Below are positions 19,526 through 28,976 of a DNA stretch of 64,000 nucleotides, one piece after another. Made by a program: the position numbers and the translations under genes. The stretch comes from Roseococcus sp. SDR. GTDB lineage: Bacteria > Pseudomonadota > Alphaproteobacteria > Acetobacterales > Acetobacteraceae. The stretch is from assembly GCF_019083995.1 (NCBI RefSeq), contig NZ_JAHRCU010000002.1:62001-126000 (forward strand), read 5' to 3'. The number at the start of each line of letters is the position of its first letter. Within the stretch, counting starts at the first letter, position 1. The notes beneath the pieces were generated by a model. That model was given only the letters and a program-made list of their open reading frames with translations, had not been told where the DNA came from and ran no database searches.

Positions 19526-19553
19526 TTGACTCGCCTGCCGCGCCCGATTATCT
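19526..19553 (+). promoter_or_regulatory. Sigma-70-type promoter for rpmJ
   Basis: TTGACT at 19526-19531, 16-nt spacer, TTATCT at 19548-19553, about 65 nt upstream of the rpmJ ATG. Good match to housekeeping hexamers in an otherwise GC-rich gap. Confidence 0.6.
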
Positions 19554-19618
19554 CGCGGTCTCCCCGGGGTTGGCATCGCTTTCCCCGCAACCTTTTTCGT
19601 GTTTCGTGAGTTCGCGCC

Positions 19619-19744
19619 ATGAAGATCCGCAACAGCCTGAAATCCGCCAAGTTGCGGGACAAGAACTGCGTCGTGGTGCGTCGCCGCGGCCGTCTCTACG
19701 TCCTCAACAAGAAGAACCCGCGCTTCAAGGCCCGCCAGGGCTGA
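19619..19744 (+). CDS. rpmJ: 50S ribosomal protein bL36 (zinc-free C- form)
   Basis: 41-aa ribosomal protein: [16 protein letters not shown] then [20 protein letters not shown] and KARQG. Zinc-type bL36 carries three Cys and one His; here only one Cys remains and the later positions are Asn and Phe, so this is the non-zinc C- type that occurs in alphaproteobacteria. It stands alone with its own promoter and a strong terminator. Too short for standard ORF cut-offs. Confidence 0.95.
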   Translation: MKIRNSLKSAKLRDKNCVVVRRRGRLYVLNKKNPRFKARQG

Positions 19745-19769
19745 ACCGCTTCCGGTTCGACGAGTGATG

Positions 19770-19793
19770 ATGGGGGGCTCAGCCCCCCATTTT
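19770..19793 (+). terminator. Rho-independent terminator after rpmJ
   Basis: Perfect 9-bp stem ATGGGGGGC / GCCCCCCAT with a TCA loop, followed by TTT. It lies 25 nt after rpmJ and just before the end of the convergent photolyase gene. Confidence 0.85.
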
Positions 19794-19797
19794 CATG

Positions 19798-21327
19798 TCA
19801 GACATCCAGCGTCATCTGCCGCCGCGCCTTTTCCTCGCGCCGGGCGATCCTGGCGCGCTCGCCCATCGGGTCATCCTGCGCGAAGCGCCGCTGGCGGCTG
19901 CCGTGTTTCTGGAAAACGCGCCGCGCCTCCGCCTCGAAGCCCGCGGCCGCGCGAATCCGGCTGATCCGCTCCCGCGCCGCCTGCAGCGCCGCTGACAGCT
20001 CCACCACCGGCGCGGGGTACGCGGCGGGCGGGATCTCGAGCCGCCACGGCATATGGCGCAGCCCGGCCGGCAGATGCGCCACCTCCGGCACCCAGCGCGC
20101 GATGAAGACGGCCTCGGGGTCCTGATCCAGCCCCTGCTTCACCGGGTTGTAGAGACGGGGCGTGTTGATGCCCGTGGCCCCCGATTGCATCTGCACCTGC
20201 GGCCAATGGATGCCCGGCTCGTAATCCACGAAGAGGCGGGCCAGATGCGCGCCACTGGCCGCCCAGTCGAGCCCCAGATGGTGGCTCGCGAAGCTCATCA
20301 GCATCGCCCGCATGCGGAAGTTGATCCAACCCGTGGCGATCAGCGAGCGCATGCAGGCATCGAGGAAGGGATAGCCCGTCCGCCCCTCGGCCCAGGCCAG
20401 CAACAGCGGATCGTCCGGCGCGGTCGGCCGCCGCGCCGCCTCGGCGGCGGGATGCGCCGCGCGCCGCTCCAGTTCGGGCTCGCTCTCCAGCTTCTGGATG
20501 AAGTGGCAATGCCAATGCAGCCGTGAGGCGAGCGACTGCACCGCCCCCACCGGGAGGGGCCGCTGGCTGGGCGGCAGCGCCGCGATGTCACGCCCCGCGC
20601 GCTCCACCCGCTGCACCACCTCCCGCATCGAGAGGCTGCCCAGGGCGAGGTGCGGCGAGAGGCGGGAGCAGGCGGTGGGAGCGCTCACCGGAGAGGACAT
20701 GCCACGCCGGTAGTCGGCGCCGCGTCCGGCGAGGAAGCTCTCCAGCAGATCAAGCGCGGCCGCGCGGCCGGCGGGCTGCGCCTCGACCAGCCCGTCCTCG
20801 GGGTTCCAGTCGAAGGGCTGCTCCGGGATCGCCCCCTCGATCACCTCGGGCGCCGACAGCCCCCGCGGCGGTGCCTGTACGGGTGTCCCCATGAAGCCCG
20901 CCCAGCGCCGCGCCCAGCCATCGCGCGAGCCGAGCCGCCGCACCACGCCGAATTGCGGATGTTCGTGCCAGGGCAGGCCCGCCTCGCGGCAGAAGCGCGC
21001 CACCGCCCGGTCCCGCCCATAGGTCCAGAGGTTGCCCGTCTCCTCATGGCTGTGCAGCGCGCGGATGCCGCGTTCGGCATGCAGCCGTGCCAGCAGCGCC
21101 ACCGCATCGCCACGGCGCACCACCAGCGGCAGCCCGAGCGCCGCCAATTGTGCCCGCAGATCCTCAAGCGCCGCCCGCAGGAAGTGCCATTGGCGTGGCG
21201 AGGCATCGTCCCCCCGCCAGTATTCCGGCTCCACGATGTAGAGCGGCAGCACGGGCGCGCGCGCCGCCGCCAGCGCCGCATGGTCGGCCACGCGCAGATC
21301 CCGCTTGAACCAGACCACGTCGAGCAT
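19798..21327 (-). CDS. Cryptochrome/deoxyribodipyrimidine photolyase family protein
   Basis: 509-aa flavoprotein that should repair UV photoproducts with light or act as a photoreceptor. The N-terminal antenna Rossmann domain starts VVWFKRDLRVADHAAL. The C-terminal FAD domain has GYPFLDACMRSLIATGW, INFRMRAMLMSFASHHL and WPQVQMQSGATGINTPR with YNPVKQG, the conserved FAD-pocket and DNA-facing parts. The Trp chain residues cannot be verified by eye. Start: the MLDVVWF ATG at 21327 is preferred; an upstream ATG at 21354 lacks an RBS. Pairs head-to-head with the creatininase gene. Confidence 0.88.
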   Translation of the reverse strand: MLDVVWFKRDLRVADHAALAAARAPVLPLYIVEPEYWRGDDASPRQWHFLRAALEDLRAQLAALGLPLVVRRGDAVALLARLHAERGIRALHSHEETGNLWTYGRDRAVARFCREAGLPWHEHPQFGVVRRLGSRDGWARRWAGFMGTPVQAPPRGLSAPEVIEGAIPEQPFDWNPEDGLVEAQPAGRAAALDLLESFLAGRGADYRRGMSSPVSAPTACSRLSPHLALGSLSMREVVQRVERAGRDIAALPPSQRPLPVGAVQSLASRLHWHCHFIQKLESEPELERRAAHPAAEAARRPTAPDDPLLLAWAEGRTGYPFLDACMRSLIATGWINFRMRAMLMSFASHHLGLDWAASGAHLARLFVDYEPGIHWPQVQMQSGATGINTPRLYNPVKQGLDQDPEAVFIARWVPEVAHLPAGLRHMPWRLEIPPAAYPAPVVELSAALQAARERISRIRAAAGFEAEARRVFQKHGSRQRRFAQDDPMGERARIARREEKARRQMTLDV

Positions 21328-21395
21328 GCCCCTGATCTGCCCGCTTGCGCGCATCCGGCAAGGGGGAGAGGCTGCGCGAAACGAAGGAGATCACG

Positions 21396-22169
21396 ATGGA
21401 AGTGCGTTGGGAGAGACTGACCAGCCCCGAACTCAAGGCACTCGCCGAGCGCGGCGCGCTGCCTGTGCTGCCGATCGGCAGCCTGGAGCAGCACGGCCCG
21501 CATCTGCCGGTCTGGACCGACAGCTTCATCGCCCATGCGCTGAGCGTGGAGGCGGCAAAGCTCGCGACCGACATCCCGGCCATCGTCCTGCCCCCGCTCT
21601 GGACCGGCCTTTCCGAGCATCATTTGCCTTTCGGTGGGACCATCACGCTGGATCACGCGACGCTGCACGCGGTGCTGCGCTGCGTGGTCCGCAGCCTGCA
21701 GGCGCAGGGCTTCACGCGGCTGCTCATCGTGAACGGCCATGGCGGCAACATCGATCCGCTGAACGTCTCGGTGCGCGAATTGGCGCATGAATTCGGCATG
21801 CCCGTTGTCACCACCACCTGGCCCAATGTGGCGCCGGTCGAGATCGCCAAGGCGCTCACCACCCAGGCGGGCATCATGCATGCCTGCGAGGGCGAGACGG
21901 CGCTGTGGCTGGCGCTGGACCCTGCCCAGGTGCGGCAGGACAAGATCGAGGAGGCTGCGGGCGGCAATGCCGGCGTGCAGGCGCCGGCGGGCTTCTCGCG
22001 CTTCTACAGCTTCGCCGAGCGTGCGCCGCGCACCGGCGTGAAGGGCGACCCGCGCGCCGCGACGTCCGAAAAGGGCCAGGCCATGATCACCGCCATCGCC
22101 GCGAACCTCGCGCGCGCCATGCGCGATCCGGTGCTCTGGAGCAGGCCCGAGAGGGTCTGGAAGGCCTGA
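21396..22169 (+). CDS. Creatininase-family amidohydrolase
   Basis: 257 aa. Metal-binding motifs of the creatininase family are all present: SLEQHGPHLPVWTD (Glu, His, Asp ligands), NGHGGN in the middle and HACEGETALW late. The family includes creatinine amidohydrolase, MftE-like peptidases and FAPy deformylases (ArfB), so the substrate is open. No mycofactocin or flavin genes are nearby. AAGGAG sits 7 nt before the ATG at 21396; a longer frame from 21345 has no RBS. Confidence 0.85.
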   Translation: MEVRWERLTSPELKALAERGALPVLPIGSLEQHGPHLPVWTDSFIAHALSVEAAKLATDIPAIVLPPLWTGLSEHHLPFGGTITLDHATLHAVLRCVVRSLQAQGFTRLLIVNGHGGNIDPLNVSVRELAHEFGMPVVTTTWPNVAPVEIAKALTTQAGIMHACEGETALWLALDPAQVRQDKIEEAAGGNAGVQAPAGFSRFYSFAERAPRTGVKGDPRAATSEKGQAMITAIAANLARAMRDPVLWSRPERVWKA

Positions 22170-22226
22170 GCTGTGCTGAGAGGATGATTCAGCGTTTCGG
22201 CGATTCCGCCTCAACGCATCACGCTC

Positions 22227-24875
22227 TCACCCCACCTTCTGCTTCAGCCGCTCCAGCAGCGCCGCCCGCTGGACCGGCTTGCCGAGATAGTCATCCATCC
22301 CCGCCGCGCGGCATTGCGCCTCGAAGACGGGGCCGACGGCGGCGGTCAGGCCGATGATGCGGGTGCGGCGGTTCGGGCCGGGCGTCGCGCGGATCTGCCG
22401 CGTGGCCTCCAGCCCGTCCATCACCGGCATCTGCAAATCCATCAGGATCACGTCATAGGCGCTGGCATTGGCCATGCGCACCGCCTCCCCGCCATCGCCG
22501 GCCACATCCACATGGCAATGCGCCTTGCCCAGGATGGTCTTCATGACGAGCTGGTTGGTCGCATTGTCCTCCACCAGCAGCACCCGCTGCAGGGGGGCAT
22601 CCTCCACGGCGGCCGGGGTGGTGTCCGCCAGGATCGGCGCCAGCGCCTCGGCGCGGGGCGCGAGCGCGGCGAGCAGGCTGTCGCGCAGCCGGGCTGGGAG
22701 GGCGGGCTTGAGGAGCATGCCCTCGACCAGCCCTTCCTCCGGCTTGTCCTTGCCGAGCGAGGCGCCGGAAGAGCAAAGCAGGATGGCCGGGCGCGGCAGG
22801 CCGGGCTCGGCGCGGATCTGCCGCGCCACGTCCAGCCCGCGGGCATGCTCCAGCTGCCCGTCCAGCACCACGGCACGGATCGAGCGATCGCGGGCCGCCG
22901 CCTCTCGCAGCAGCGTCAGCGCCTCGGCGCCATCGCGGGCCAGGACGGGCTCGGCCCCCATGCTGACGAGCTGGCGGGCCATGATGTCGCGATTGAGCGC
23001 CAGGTCATCCACCACCATGACCTTCACGCCGGCCAGCGCGGTGGCCGGCGCGGCCTCCACCGGCCCAGGCGGCTGGCCGAGCTTGGCCGAGAAGGTGAAG
23101 CGGCTGCCCGCACCACGCGGCTTGGTCGGATCGCGCGGGCCCGCCTCGATGCCGCCGCCCATCTCCTCCGCGAGGCGCCGGCAGATGGCGAGGCCGAGGC
23201 CGGTGCCGCCATATTTCCGGCGGATCGAGGCATCGGCCTGGGTGAAGCGCTCGAACAGGTGCGGCACCTGGGCGGGGTCGAGGCCGATTCCGGTATCGAG
23301 CACGGCGATATGCATCAGCCAGCCGCGCCGCTGGCCGAGCGGCTCCAGCGTGACATCGAGCTGGATCCAGCCCTTGTCGGTGAATTTCACGGCATTGCCG
23401 ACGAGGTTGAACAGCACCTGCCGCACCCGGCCAGGGTCCCCCACCATGATGCGCGGCATGTCGCCCGGCAGCGCGACCAGCAGTTCGACGCCCTTGCTCG
23501 CCGCCTTGGGCGCGAAGAGCTCGACGATGGTGGAGAGTTCCTTCTCGAGCTCGAAGGGCACGCGCTCCAGCTCGACCGCGCCGGCCTCCAGCTTGGAGAA
23601 GTCGAGGATGTCGTTCAGCACCATCAGGAGGTGCTCGGCCGAGTTCTGGATGGTCTCGGCGTAGCGGCGCTGCAGGTCGTCGAGGCGGGTGTCCAGCAGC
23701 AGGCCCGTCATGCCGATCACACCGTTCATCGGCGTGCGGATCTCGTGGCTCATCGAGGCCAGGAAATCCTCCTTGGCGCGGGAGCCGGCGCGGGCCGCGG
23801 CCTCGCTCTCGGCCAGCTGCTCGCCCTGGGCGCGCAGCCGTTGCGCCTGACGGACCATCAGCCCCAGCGCCATCAGGATGAAGGCGCCCGCGCCGGCCAC
23901 GCCGAGGCCGAGGAGCAGCCCCAGCGCCCGGTTCGCCGCCATGGCATCGGCGCGGGCGCGCACCACCTCAACGACAAAGAGGCCCTGGCGGGTGACGGCG
24001 AAGCTCGCCATCACATTCTGCCCATCCTGGTCCACACCCACGAAGCTGCCGCGCTCCAGGCGCGGCAGGAAGTTGCGGAACGGCCAGGCGCCCGGATGGA
24101 TCTGCCCGATCCCCGCCCGGCTGCCGTCCGAACGTGCCAACAGGGCGCCGTTGAAGGAATGCAGCCGCACGGTCACGCCGAAGCCCTCGGCATATTGGCG
24201 GGCGATGCTGCTGAGATATTCGGGGTTGATGAGGGCGATGACGGTCCCCTCGAACTCGCCGCGCGCGTTGCGGACGGCGCGCGCCAGCGGGATGGACCAG
24301 AGTCCCGTCTCGCTGATCGGCCGGGCACCGGGCGCGGCCAGGAATCGCCCCGCCTCGGGCGCGCCGAGGCGCACCATCTGCCCGCTGAGCCGCAGGACGC
24401 GGAACCACTCGCGGTCTCCCAGGCTCTGGCCCACCAGGCCCTCGACGGTGGAATGGATGATCAGGCCGTTCGCATCGGTCACCAGCAGGGCGCGCAGCTG
24501 GGAGACGTCCCGCAGCAGGCTGGTGCGCTGCCCGGGGATGGTATCCACCCCCTGCCCGCTGCGCTCGGCCTGGTCGAGCATGACGATGTCCACCGTCTGC
24601 ATCGCCCGCGTCAACTGATCGGCAAGGGCCTCGGCGACAGATTGCGTGAGCCGTTCGGCGTCCAGCACCGCTTCCTGCTGGCCCCGGTACATGACGATGC
24701 CATAGACGGTCATCAGGCACAGGATGACGAGACCGGCGACAAGTGCGTAGAGTCGGCTGGGCCGTGGGGTGGCAGCGGAAGCGTCCGACGCTCCGCCACC
24801 CGGGGAGCCGCCCGAAGAGGCGCCCGAAGAGCCGAAGGAGAGGCGAATGCTGTTGCGGAGTGCTTTCAGGCCCAT
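22227..24875 (-). CDS. Hybrid sensor histidine kinase (dCACHE-HisKA-HATPase-REC-REC)
   Basis: 882 aa, inner membrane. TM1 is about 41-62 and TM2 about 317-341; the loop between (~255 aa, with [13 protein letters not shown] and [15 protein letters not shown]) fits a periplasmic dCACHE ligand domain. His[13 protein letters not shown] with phospho-His377. The HATPase has the N, G1 (DTGIGL) and G2 (GGTGLGL) boxes. REC1 (~630-740) has a reduced acceptor region VVLDGQL; REC2 (~765-882) has VEDN, acceptor Asp813 in LMDLQMP, and a late Lys in GKPV. No separate response regulator or output domain is nearby, so it probably relays through a phosphotransfer protein. AAGGACC precedes the ATG, and its 5' end overlaps that of the divergent binding-protein gene by 29 bp. 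Confidence 0.93.
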   Translation of the reverse strand: MGLKALRNSIRLSFGSSGASSGGSPGGGASDASAATPRPSRLYALVAGLVILCLMTVYGIVMYRGQQEAVLDAERLTQSVAEALADQLTRAMQTVDIVMLDQAERSGQGVDTIPGQRTSLLRDVSQLRALLVTDANGLIIHSTVEGLVGQSLGDREWFRVLRLSGQMVRLGAPEAGRFLAAPGARPISETGLWSIPLARAVRNARGEFEGTVIALINPEYLSSIARQYAEGFGVTVRLHSFNGALLARSDGSRAGIGQIHPGAWPFRNFLPRLERGSFVGVDQDGQNVMASFAVTRQGLFVVEVVRARADAMAANRALGLLLGLGVAGAGAFILMALGLMVRQAQRLRAQGEQLAESEAAARAGSRAKEDFLASMSHEIRTPMNGVIGMTGLLLDTRLDDLQRRYAETIQNSAEHLLMVLNDILDFSKLEAGAVELERVPFELEKELSTIVELFAPKAASKGVELLVALPGDMPRIMVGDPGRVRQVLFNLVGNAVKFTDKGWIQLDVTLEPLGQRRGWLMHIAVLDTGIGLDPAQVPHLFERFTQADASIRRKYGGTGLGLAICRRLAEEMGGGIEAGPRDPTKPRGAGSRFTFSAKLGQPPGPVEAAPATALAGVKVMVVDDLALNRDIMARQLVSMGAEPVLARDGAEALTLLREAAARDRSIRAVVLDGQLEHARGLDVARQIRAEPGLPRPAILLCSSGASLGKDKPEEGLVEGMLLKPALPARLRDSLLAALAPRAEALAPILADTTPAAVEDAPLQRVLLVEDNATNQLVMKTILGKAHCHVDVAGDGGEAVRMANASAYDVILMDLQMPVMDGLEATRQIRATPGPNRRTRIIGLTAAVGPVFEAQCRAAGMDDYLGKPVQRAALLERLKQKVG

Positions 24876-25734
24876 GGTCCTTGCAGTTATTGCAGGATTA
24901 TTCCCACTTTGCGAGGCATGGTCCCAGGCGGGGATACAAAGCCCGCCGCAAGCCACACCCCAGGCGCCATCCGCCGCGGCCGCGCCCGGCGCCGCTTCCC
25001 CGCCCGCGCAGGCCTCGCGTCTCGACATGATCCGCGCCCGTGGCGAATTGAAAGTCTGCATCTGGCCCGATTATTTCGCCATCTCTTTCCGAAACCCGCG
25101 CAACAGCGAATTGGAGGGGATCGACATCGACCTGGCCCGGGCGCTCGCCGCGCGCCTCTCGGTCCGGCTGACCTTCGTCGAGACCAATTTCGCGGTCTTC
25201 ATGGACCGCATCGAAGCGGGCGATTGCGACATCGCCATGATGGGGGTGGGGATCACGCCGGCGCGCGCCCAGCGCGTGGCCTTCAGTCGCCCCTACCTCG
25301 CGAGCCCCATGTATGCCGTGACCACGCGCAACAACACCCGGATCCGCAACTGGTCGGATATCGACACGCCGGGCACCGTCGTCGCGGTCGCGGCGGGCAC
25401 CATCATGGAGCCGCTGATGAGCCGGACCTTGCGCCGGGCGGAGCTGCTGGTCGTCGTCCCGCCCCGCTCGCGCGAGGCGGAGATCCAGGCGGGCCGCGCC
25501 GATGTCTTCATGAGCGACTTCCCCTACACGCGCCGCATGCTGCTGATGCATGACTGGGCCCGCGTGATCGATCCGCCGGACCGCTTCGGCGAGACGCTCT
25601 ACGCCTGGGCGCTGCCCATTCATGACGCGCCCTGGCTGGCCGAGGTGAACAGCTTCGTCGGCGCCGCCCGGGCCGACGGCACGCTGGCCCGTGCCGCCGC
25701 GAGGCATGGGCTGACGCCGATCCTGATCCGGTAG
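24847..25734 (+). CDS. Extracellular solute-binding protein family 3 (amino-acid type)
   Basis: About 295 aa from the ATG at 24847, which has GAAGGAGAGG upstream. The signal peptide ([21 protein letters not shown]) is followed by a Pro/Ala-rich stretch, then the family 3 fold: [64 protein letters not shown]. No ABC permease or ATPase is nearby, so it may be a sensor partner rather than a transporter part. The divergent, overlapping sensor kinase with a periplasmic ligand domain makes a ligand-presenting role attractive, but that is inference. Confidence 0.88.
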   Translation: MLLRSAFRPMVLAVIAGLFPLCEAWSQAGIQSPPQATPQAPSAAAAPGAASPPAQASRLDMIRARGELKVCIWPDYFAISFRNPRNSELEGIDIDLARALAARLSVRLTFVETNFAVFMDRIEAGDCDIAMMGVGITPARAQRVAFSRPYLASPMYAVTTRNNTRIRNWSDIDTPGTVVAVAAGTIMEPLMSRTLRRAELLVVVPPRSREAEIQAGRADVFMSDFPYTRRMLLMHDWARVIDPPDRFGETLYAWALPIHDAPWLAEVNSFVGAARADGTLARAAARHGLTPILIR

Positions 25735-25735
25735 C

Positions 25736-26695
<960 letters not shown>

Positions 26696-26765
26696 GGCCT
26701 GAGGTGCGCCCAGGACGCCCTTCCGCACAAGCCCCAATCCTGCCATAAACTCCCACGGTGGAACC

Positions 26766-27227
26766 TTGTGGACGCCGGGAATGTTCCTGCATGGAAGCTG
26801 CGCGGCCCTGGCCGGCGAAGGCGTCCTCATCCTCGCACCCCCGGGCGGCGGCAAGTCGGATCTCGTGCTGCGTCTCATCGGGCAAGGCTGGACCCTGGTA
26901 GCGGATGACCAAGTGATGCTGGAGGCTGAGCAAGGCCTGTTGCGCGCATCCCCGCCCCCATCGCTGGCCGGGCGCATGGAGGTGTTCGGCCTTGGCCTGC
27001 TGGAGCGCCTGCCCTGGCAGACGGCGCCCCTGCGCCTCGTGGCGCAGCTGGCACCGCGGGCCGAGGTGGCGCGCCTGCCCGAGCCGGCCCGCTGGTCCGC
27101 GCTCGGCCTGGAATTGCCGGCGCTCCGTCTCGACGGCGCCGCCCCCTCCGCCCCCGACCTGCTCCGCCGCGCCCTGGACGTGCTGGCCGGGCGCGCGGCC
27201 ATGACCGCCGGGGCCTTTGCCGCATGA
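26766..27227 (+). CDS. hprK: HPr kinase/phosphorylase, short alphaproteobacterial form
   Basis: 153 aa. Only the kinase core is present: P-loop LAPPGGGKSDLVLRL and the following GWTLVADDQVML match HprK, while the N-terminal domain of Gram-positive enzymes is missing, as usual in alphaproteobacteria. It should phosphorylate HPr on its regulatory serine; the gene for that HPr lies 1.4 kb downstream. The first codon is TTG (or the ATG at 26781). Overlaps rapZ by 4 bp. The chvG-chvI two-component genes that often precede hprK are absent here. Confidence 0.88.
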   Translation: MWTPGMFLHGSCAALAGEGVLILAPPGGGKSDLVLRLIGQGWTLVADDQVMLEAEQGLLRASPPPSLAGRMEVFGLGLLERLPWQTAPLRLVAQLAPRAEVARLPEPARWSALGLELPALRLDGAAPSAPDLLRRALDVLAGRAAMTAGAFAA

Positions 27228-28165
27228 GCGAGGACAGCCGTCCCTTCGTGCTGGTGACCGGCCTCTCCGGCGCCGGCAAGGCCTCCATCCTGCGCGTCCT
27301 GGAGGATCTCGGCTTCGAGACGGTGGACAACCCGCCACTCGCCATCCTCGACGCCCTGGTGCAGGAGGGCTCCGGCCCGATCGCCGCGGGCATTGATACC
27401 CGCACGCGCGGCTTCGATCCGGCCAAGGCCCTGGCCGCGATCGCGCGACTGCGCCAGCGCCCGGACATCGCAGCCACGCTGGTCTATGCGACGGCCGAGG
27501 AGGAGGTGCTGCTGCGCCGCTACACCGAGACGCGCCGCCGCCATCCGCTGGCGCCGGGCGGCCCGCTGGGCAGCCGCGTGCAGGACGGAATCGCGCGGGA
27601 GGCCGCGCTGCTCGCGCCCCTGCGCGAGGCGGCGGACCTCATCCTCGACACTTCCACCCTGCCGCTGCCTGAGTTGCGCCGCCTGATCGAGGCGCGTTTC
27701 AAGCCCGAGGGGGCGCCGGGGCTGAACGTCAACATCAAGTCCTTCGGTTTCCCCAAGGGTCTGCCGCGCGAGGCCGACCTCGTCTTCGACATGCGCTTCC
27801 TCGCCAACCCGCACTACGATGCGCTGCTGCGGCCGATGACGGGGCGGGATCCTGCGGTCGCGGAATATGTCGCGGCGGACCCGGATTTCCCCGCCTTCTG
27901 GACGCGCCTCACGGGCTTCATCGAGCCCCTGCTGCCGCGCTATGTGGCCGAGGGGAAGAAGTACCTCACCATCGCCATCGGCTGCACGGGCGGGCGGCAT
28001 CGTTCCGTCTTCGTGGCCGAAAAACTGGCAGCCCATCTCCGCCAGCAGGGCTGGCGTGTGGATGTCGCGCATCGGGAACTGGGTCAGCTGCCCGATATGG
28101 TGTTATCAACCTCTCTCCCCCCCGCATCCCCCCCCATGCCCCTCACCGCGAATACCGAAACATGA
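27224..28165 (+). CDS. rapZ: RNase adapter RapZ (YvcJ family P-loop protein)
   Basis: 313 aa. N-terminal NTPase: VTGLSGAGKASILRVLEDLGFE (P-loop) and VDNPPLAIL. C-terminal domain: LNVNIKSFGFPKGLPREADLVFDMRFL, then YLTIAIGCTGGRHRSV, all standard for the family. RapZ controls aminosugar metabolism in E. coli by guiding RNase E; in alphaproteobacteria the target is unclear. The P-loop reads GK-A-S, so Ala replaces the usual Ser/Thr directly after Lys. Embedded in the PTS operon with 4-bp overlaps on both sides. Confidence 0.93.
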   Translation: MSEDSRPFVLVTGLSGAGKASILRVLEDLGFETVDNPPLAILDALVQEGSGPIAAGIDTRTRGFDPAKALAAIARLRQRPDIAATLVYATAEEEVLLRRYTETRRRHPLAPGGPLGSRVQDGIAREAALLAPLREAADLILDTSTLPLPELRRLIEARFKPEGAPGLNVNIKSFGFPKGLPREADLVFDMRFLANPHYDALLRPMTGRDPAVAEYVAADPDFPAFWTRLTGFIEPLLPRYVAEGKKYLTIAIGCTGGRHRSVFVAEKLAAHLRQQGWRVDVAHRELGQLPDMVLSTSLPPASPPMPLTANTET

Positions 28166-28608
28166 TTGGTCTTGTGCTCGTCACCCATGGGCGGCTCGCG
28201 CTCGAATTGCGCCACGCCATGGAGCATGTGGTGGGGCCCCAGGCCGCCGTCGCCACCGTCTGCATCGGGCCGGAGGACGACATGGAGGGCCGGCGCGCGG
28301 ATATCCGCGCGCGAATCGCCGATGTGGACCAGGGGGATGGCGTGATCGTGCTGACCGACATCGCGGGCGGCACGCCCTCCAACCTCGCCTTCTCGCTCGC
28401 CGACCACAAGACGATCGAGGTGATCGCGGGCGTGAACCTGCCGCTGCTGGTCAAGCTCGCCAAGATTCGCGGCAGCGAGCCGCTGGCCGAGGCGGTGGAC
28501 CATGCCGCCAAGGCGGGACGAAAATACATCACCGCGGCGAGCGACCTCGCAAACGGCCATGCCACGCCCCAAATGGCGGGCAAGAACGGGAATGGAAGCG
28601 CCCAATGA
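28162..28608 (+). CDS. PTS EIIA component, mannose family (regulatory)
   Basis: 148 aa. The phospho-accepting His9 lies in LVLVTHGRLA; LTDIAGGTPSNLA is the second hallmark. The last ~25 residues (HATPQMAGKNGNG) are an unstructured tail. EIIB and EIIC partners are missing, so this is a signalling EIIA rather than a sugar importer, as in other alphaproteobacterial manX-type clusters. Overlaps rapZ and the HPr gene by 4 bp each. Confidence 0.9.
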   Translation: MIGLVLVTHGRLALELRHAMEHVVGPQAAVATVCIGPEDDMEGRRADIRARIADVDQGDGVIVLTDIAGGTPSNLAFSLADHKTIEVIAGVNLPLLVKLAKIRGSEPLAEAVDHAAKAGRKYITAASDLANGHATPQMAGKNGNGSAQ

Positions 28609-28976
28609 ACGAGTGGCCCACGGAAGAGGGCGGCGCGCCGCACCTGGCCTCCGCCGCCGAGACGCCGGCCCCGCCGCTGGATTGCGGCTGCCCCGGCGGG
28701 GACGGGATGGTGCTGAAGCGCACCATCAAGATCATCAACAGCCGCGGGCTGCACGCGCGCGCCGCCGCCAAGCTCGTCGCGGTCGCCGAGCGCTATTCCG
28801 CCTGCCTGAATGTCAGCCGCGCCGGCCAGACCGTGCCCGCCTGCTCCATCATGGGGCTGATGATGCTGGGCGCCGGCCAGGGCAGCGAAGTGACGCTCGA
28901 GGCCGAGGGCTGGGACGCGCGCGAGGCGCTGGACGCGGTGGCCGGGCTGATCGAAGCCGGCTTCCATGAAGACTGA
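28605..28976 (+). CDS. ptsH: Phosphocarrier HPr (with N-terminal extension)
   Basis: The HPr domain starts at residue 35 (MVLKRTIKIINS). GLHARAAAKL holds the phospho-His (His16 of the domain), and ACSIMGLMML holds the regulatory Ser phosphorylated by HprK. From the ATG at 28605, which overlaps the EIIA stop by 4 bp, the protein is 123 aa, with a 34-aa Pro/Ala-rich lead including CGCPGG. Starting at 28707 would give the usual ~89 aa and a G-rich SD. Which start is used cannot be decided here. Confidence 0.9.
   Translation: MNEWPTEEGGAPHLASAAETPAPPLDCGCPGGDGMVLKRTIKIINSRGLHARAAAKLVAVAERYSACLNVSRAGQTVPACSIMGLMMLGAGQGSEVTLEAEGWDAREALDAVAGLIEAGFHED

Noticed and set aside
19511-19618. Possible lysA or second small gene after lptM
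   Set aside because: The gap contains only the rpmJ promoter; no lysA sequence is present.
22314-25553. 1079-codon plus-strand frame opposite the sensor kinase
   Set aside because: Antisense to a kinase with all catalytic boxes intact; composition is His/Arg/Gly-rich noise.
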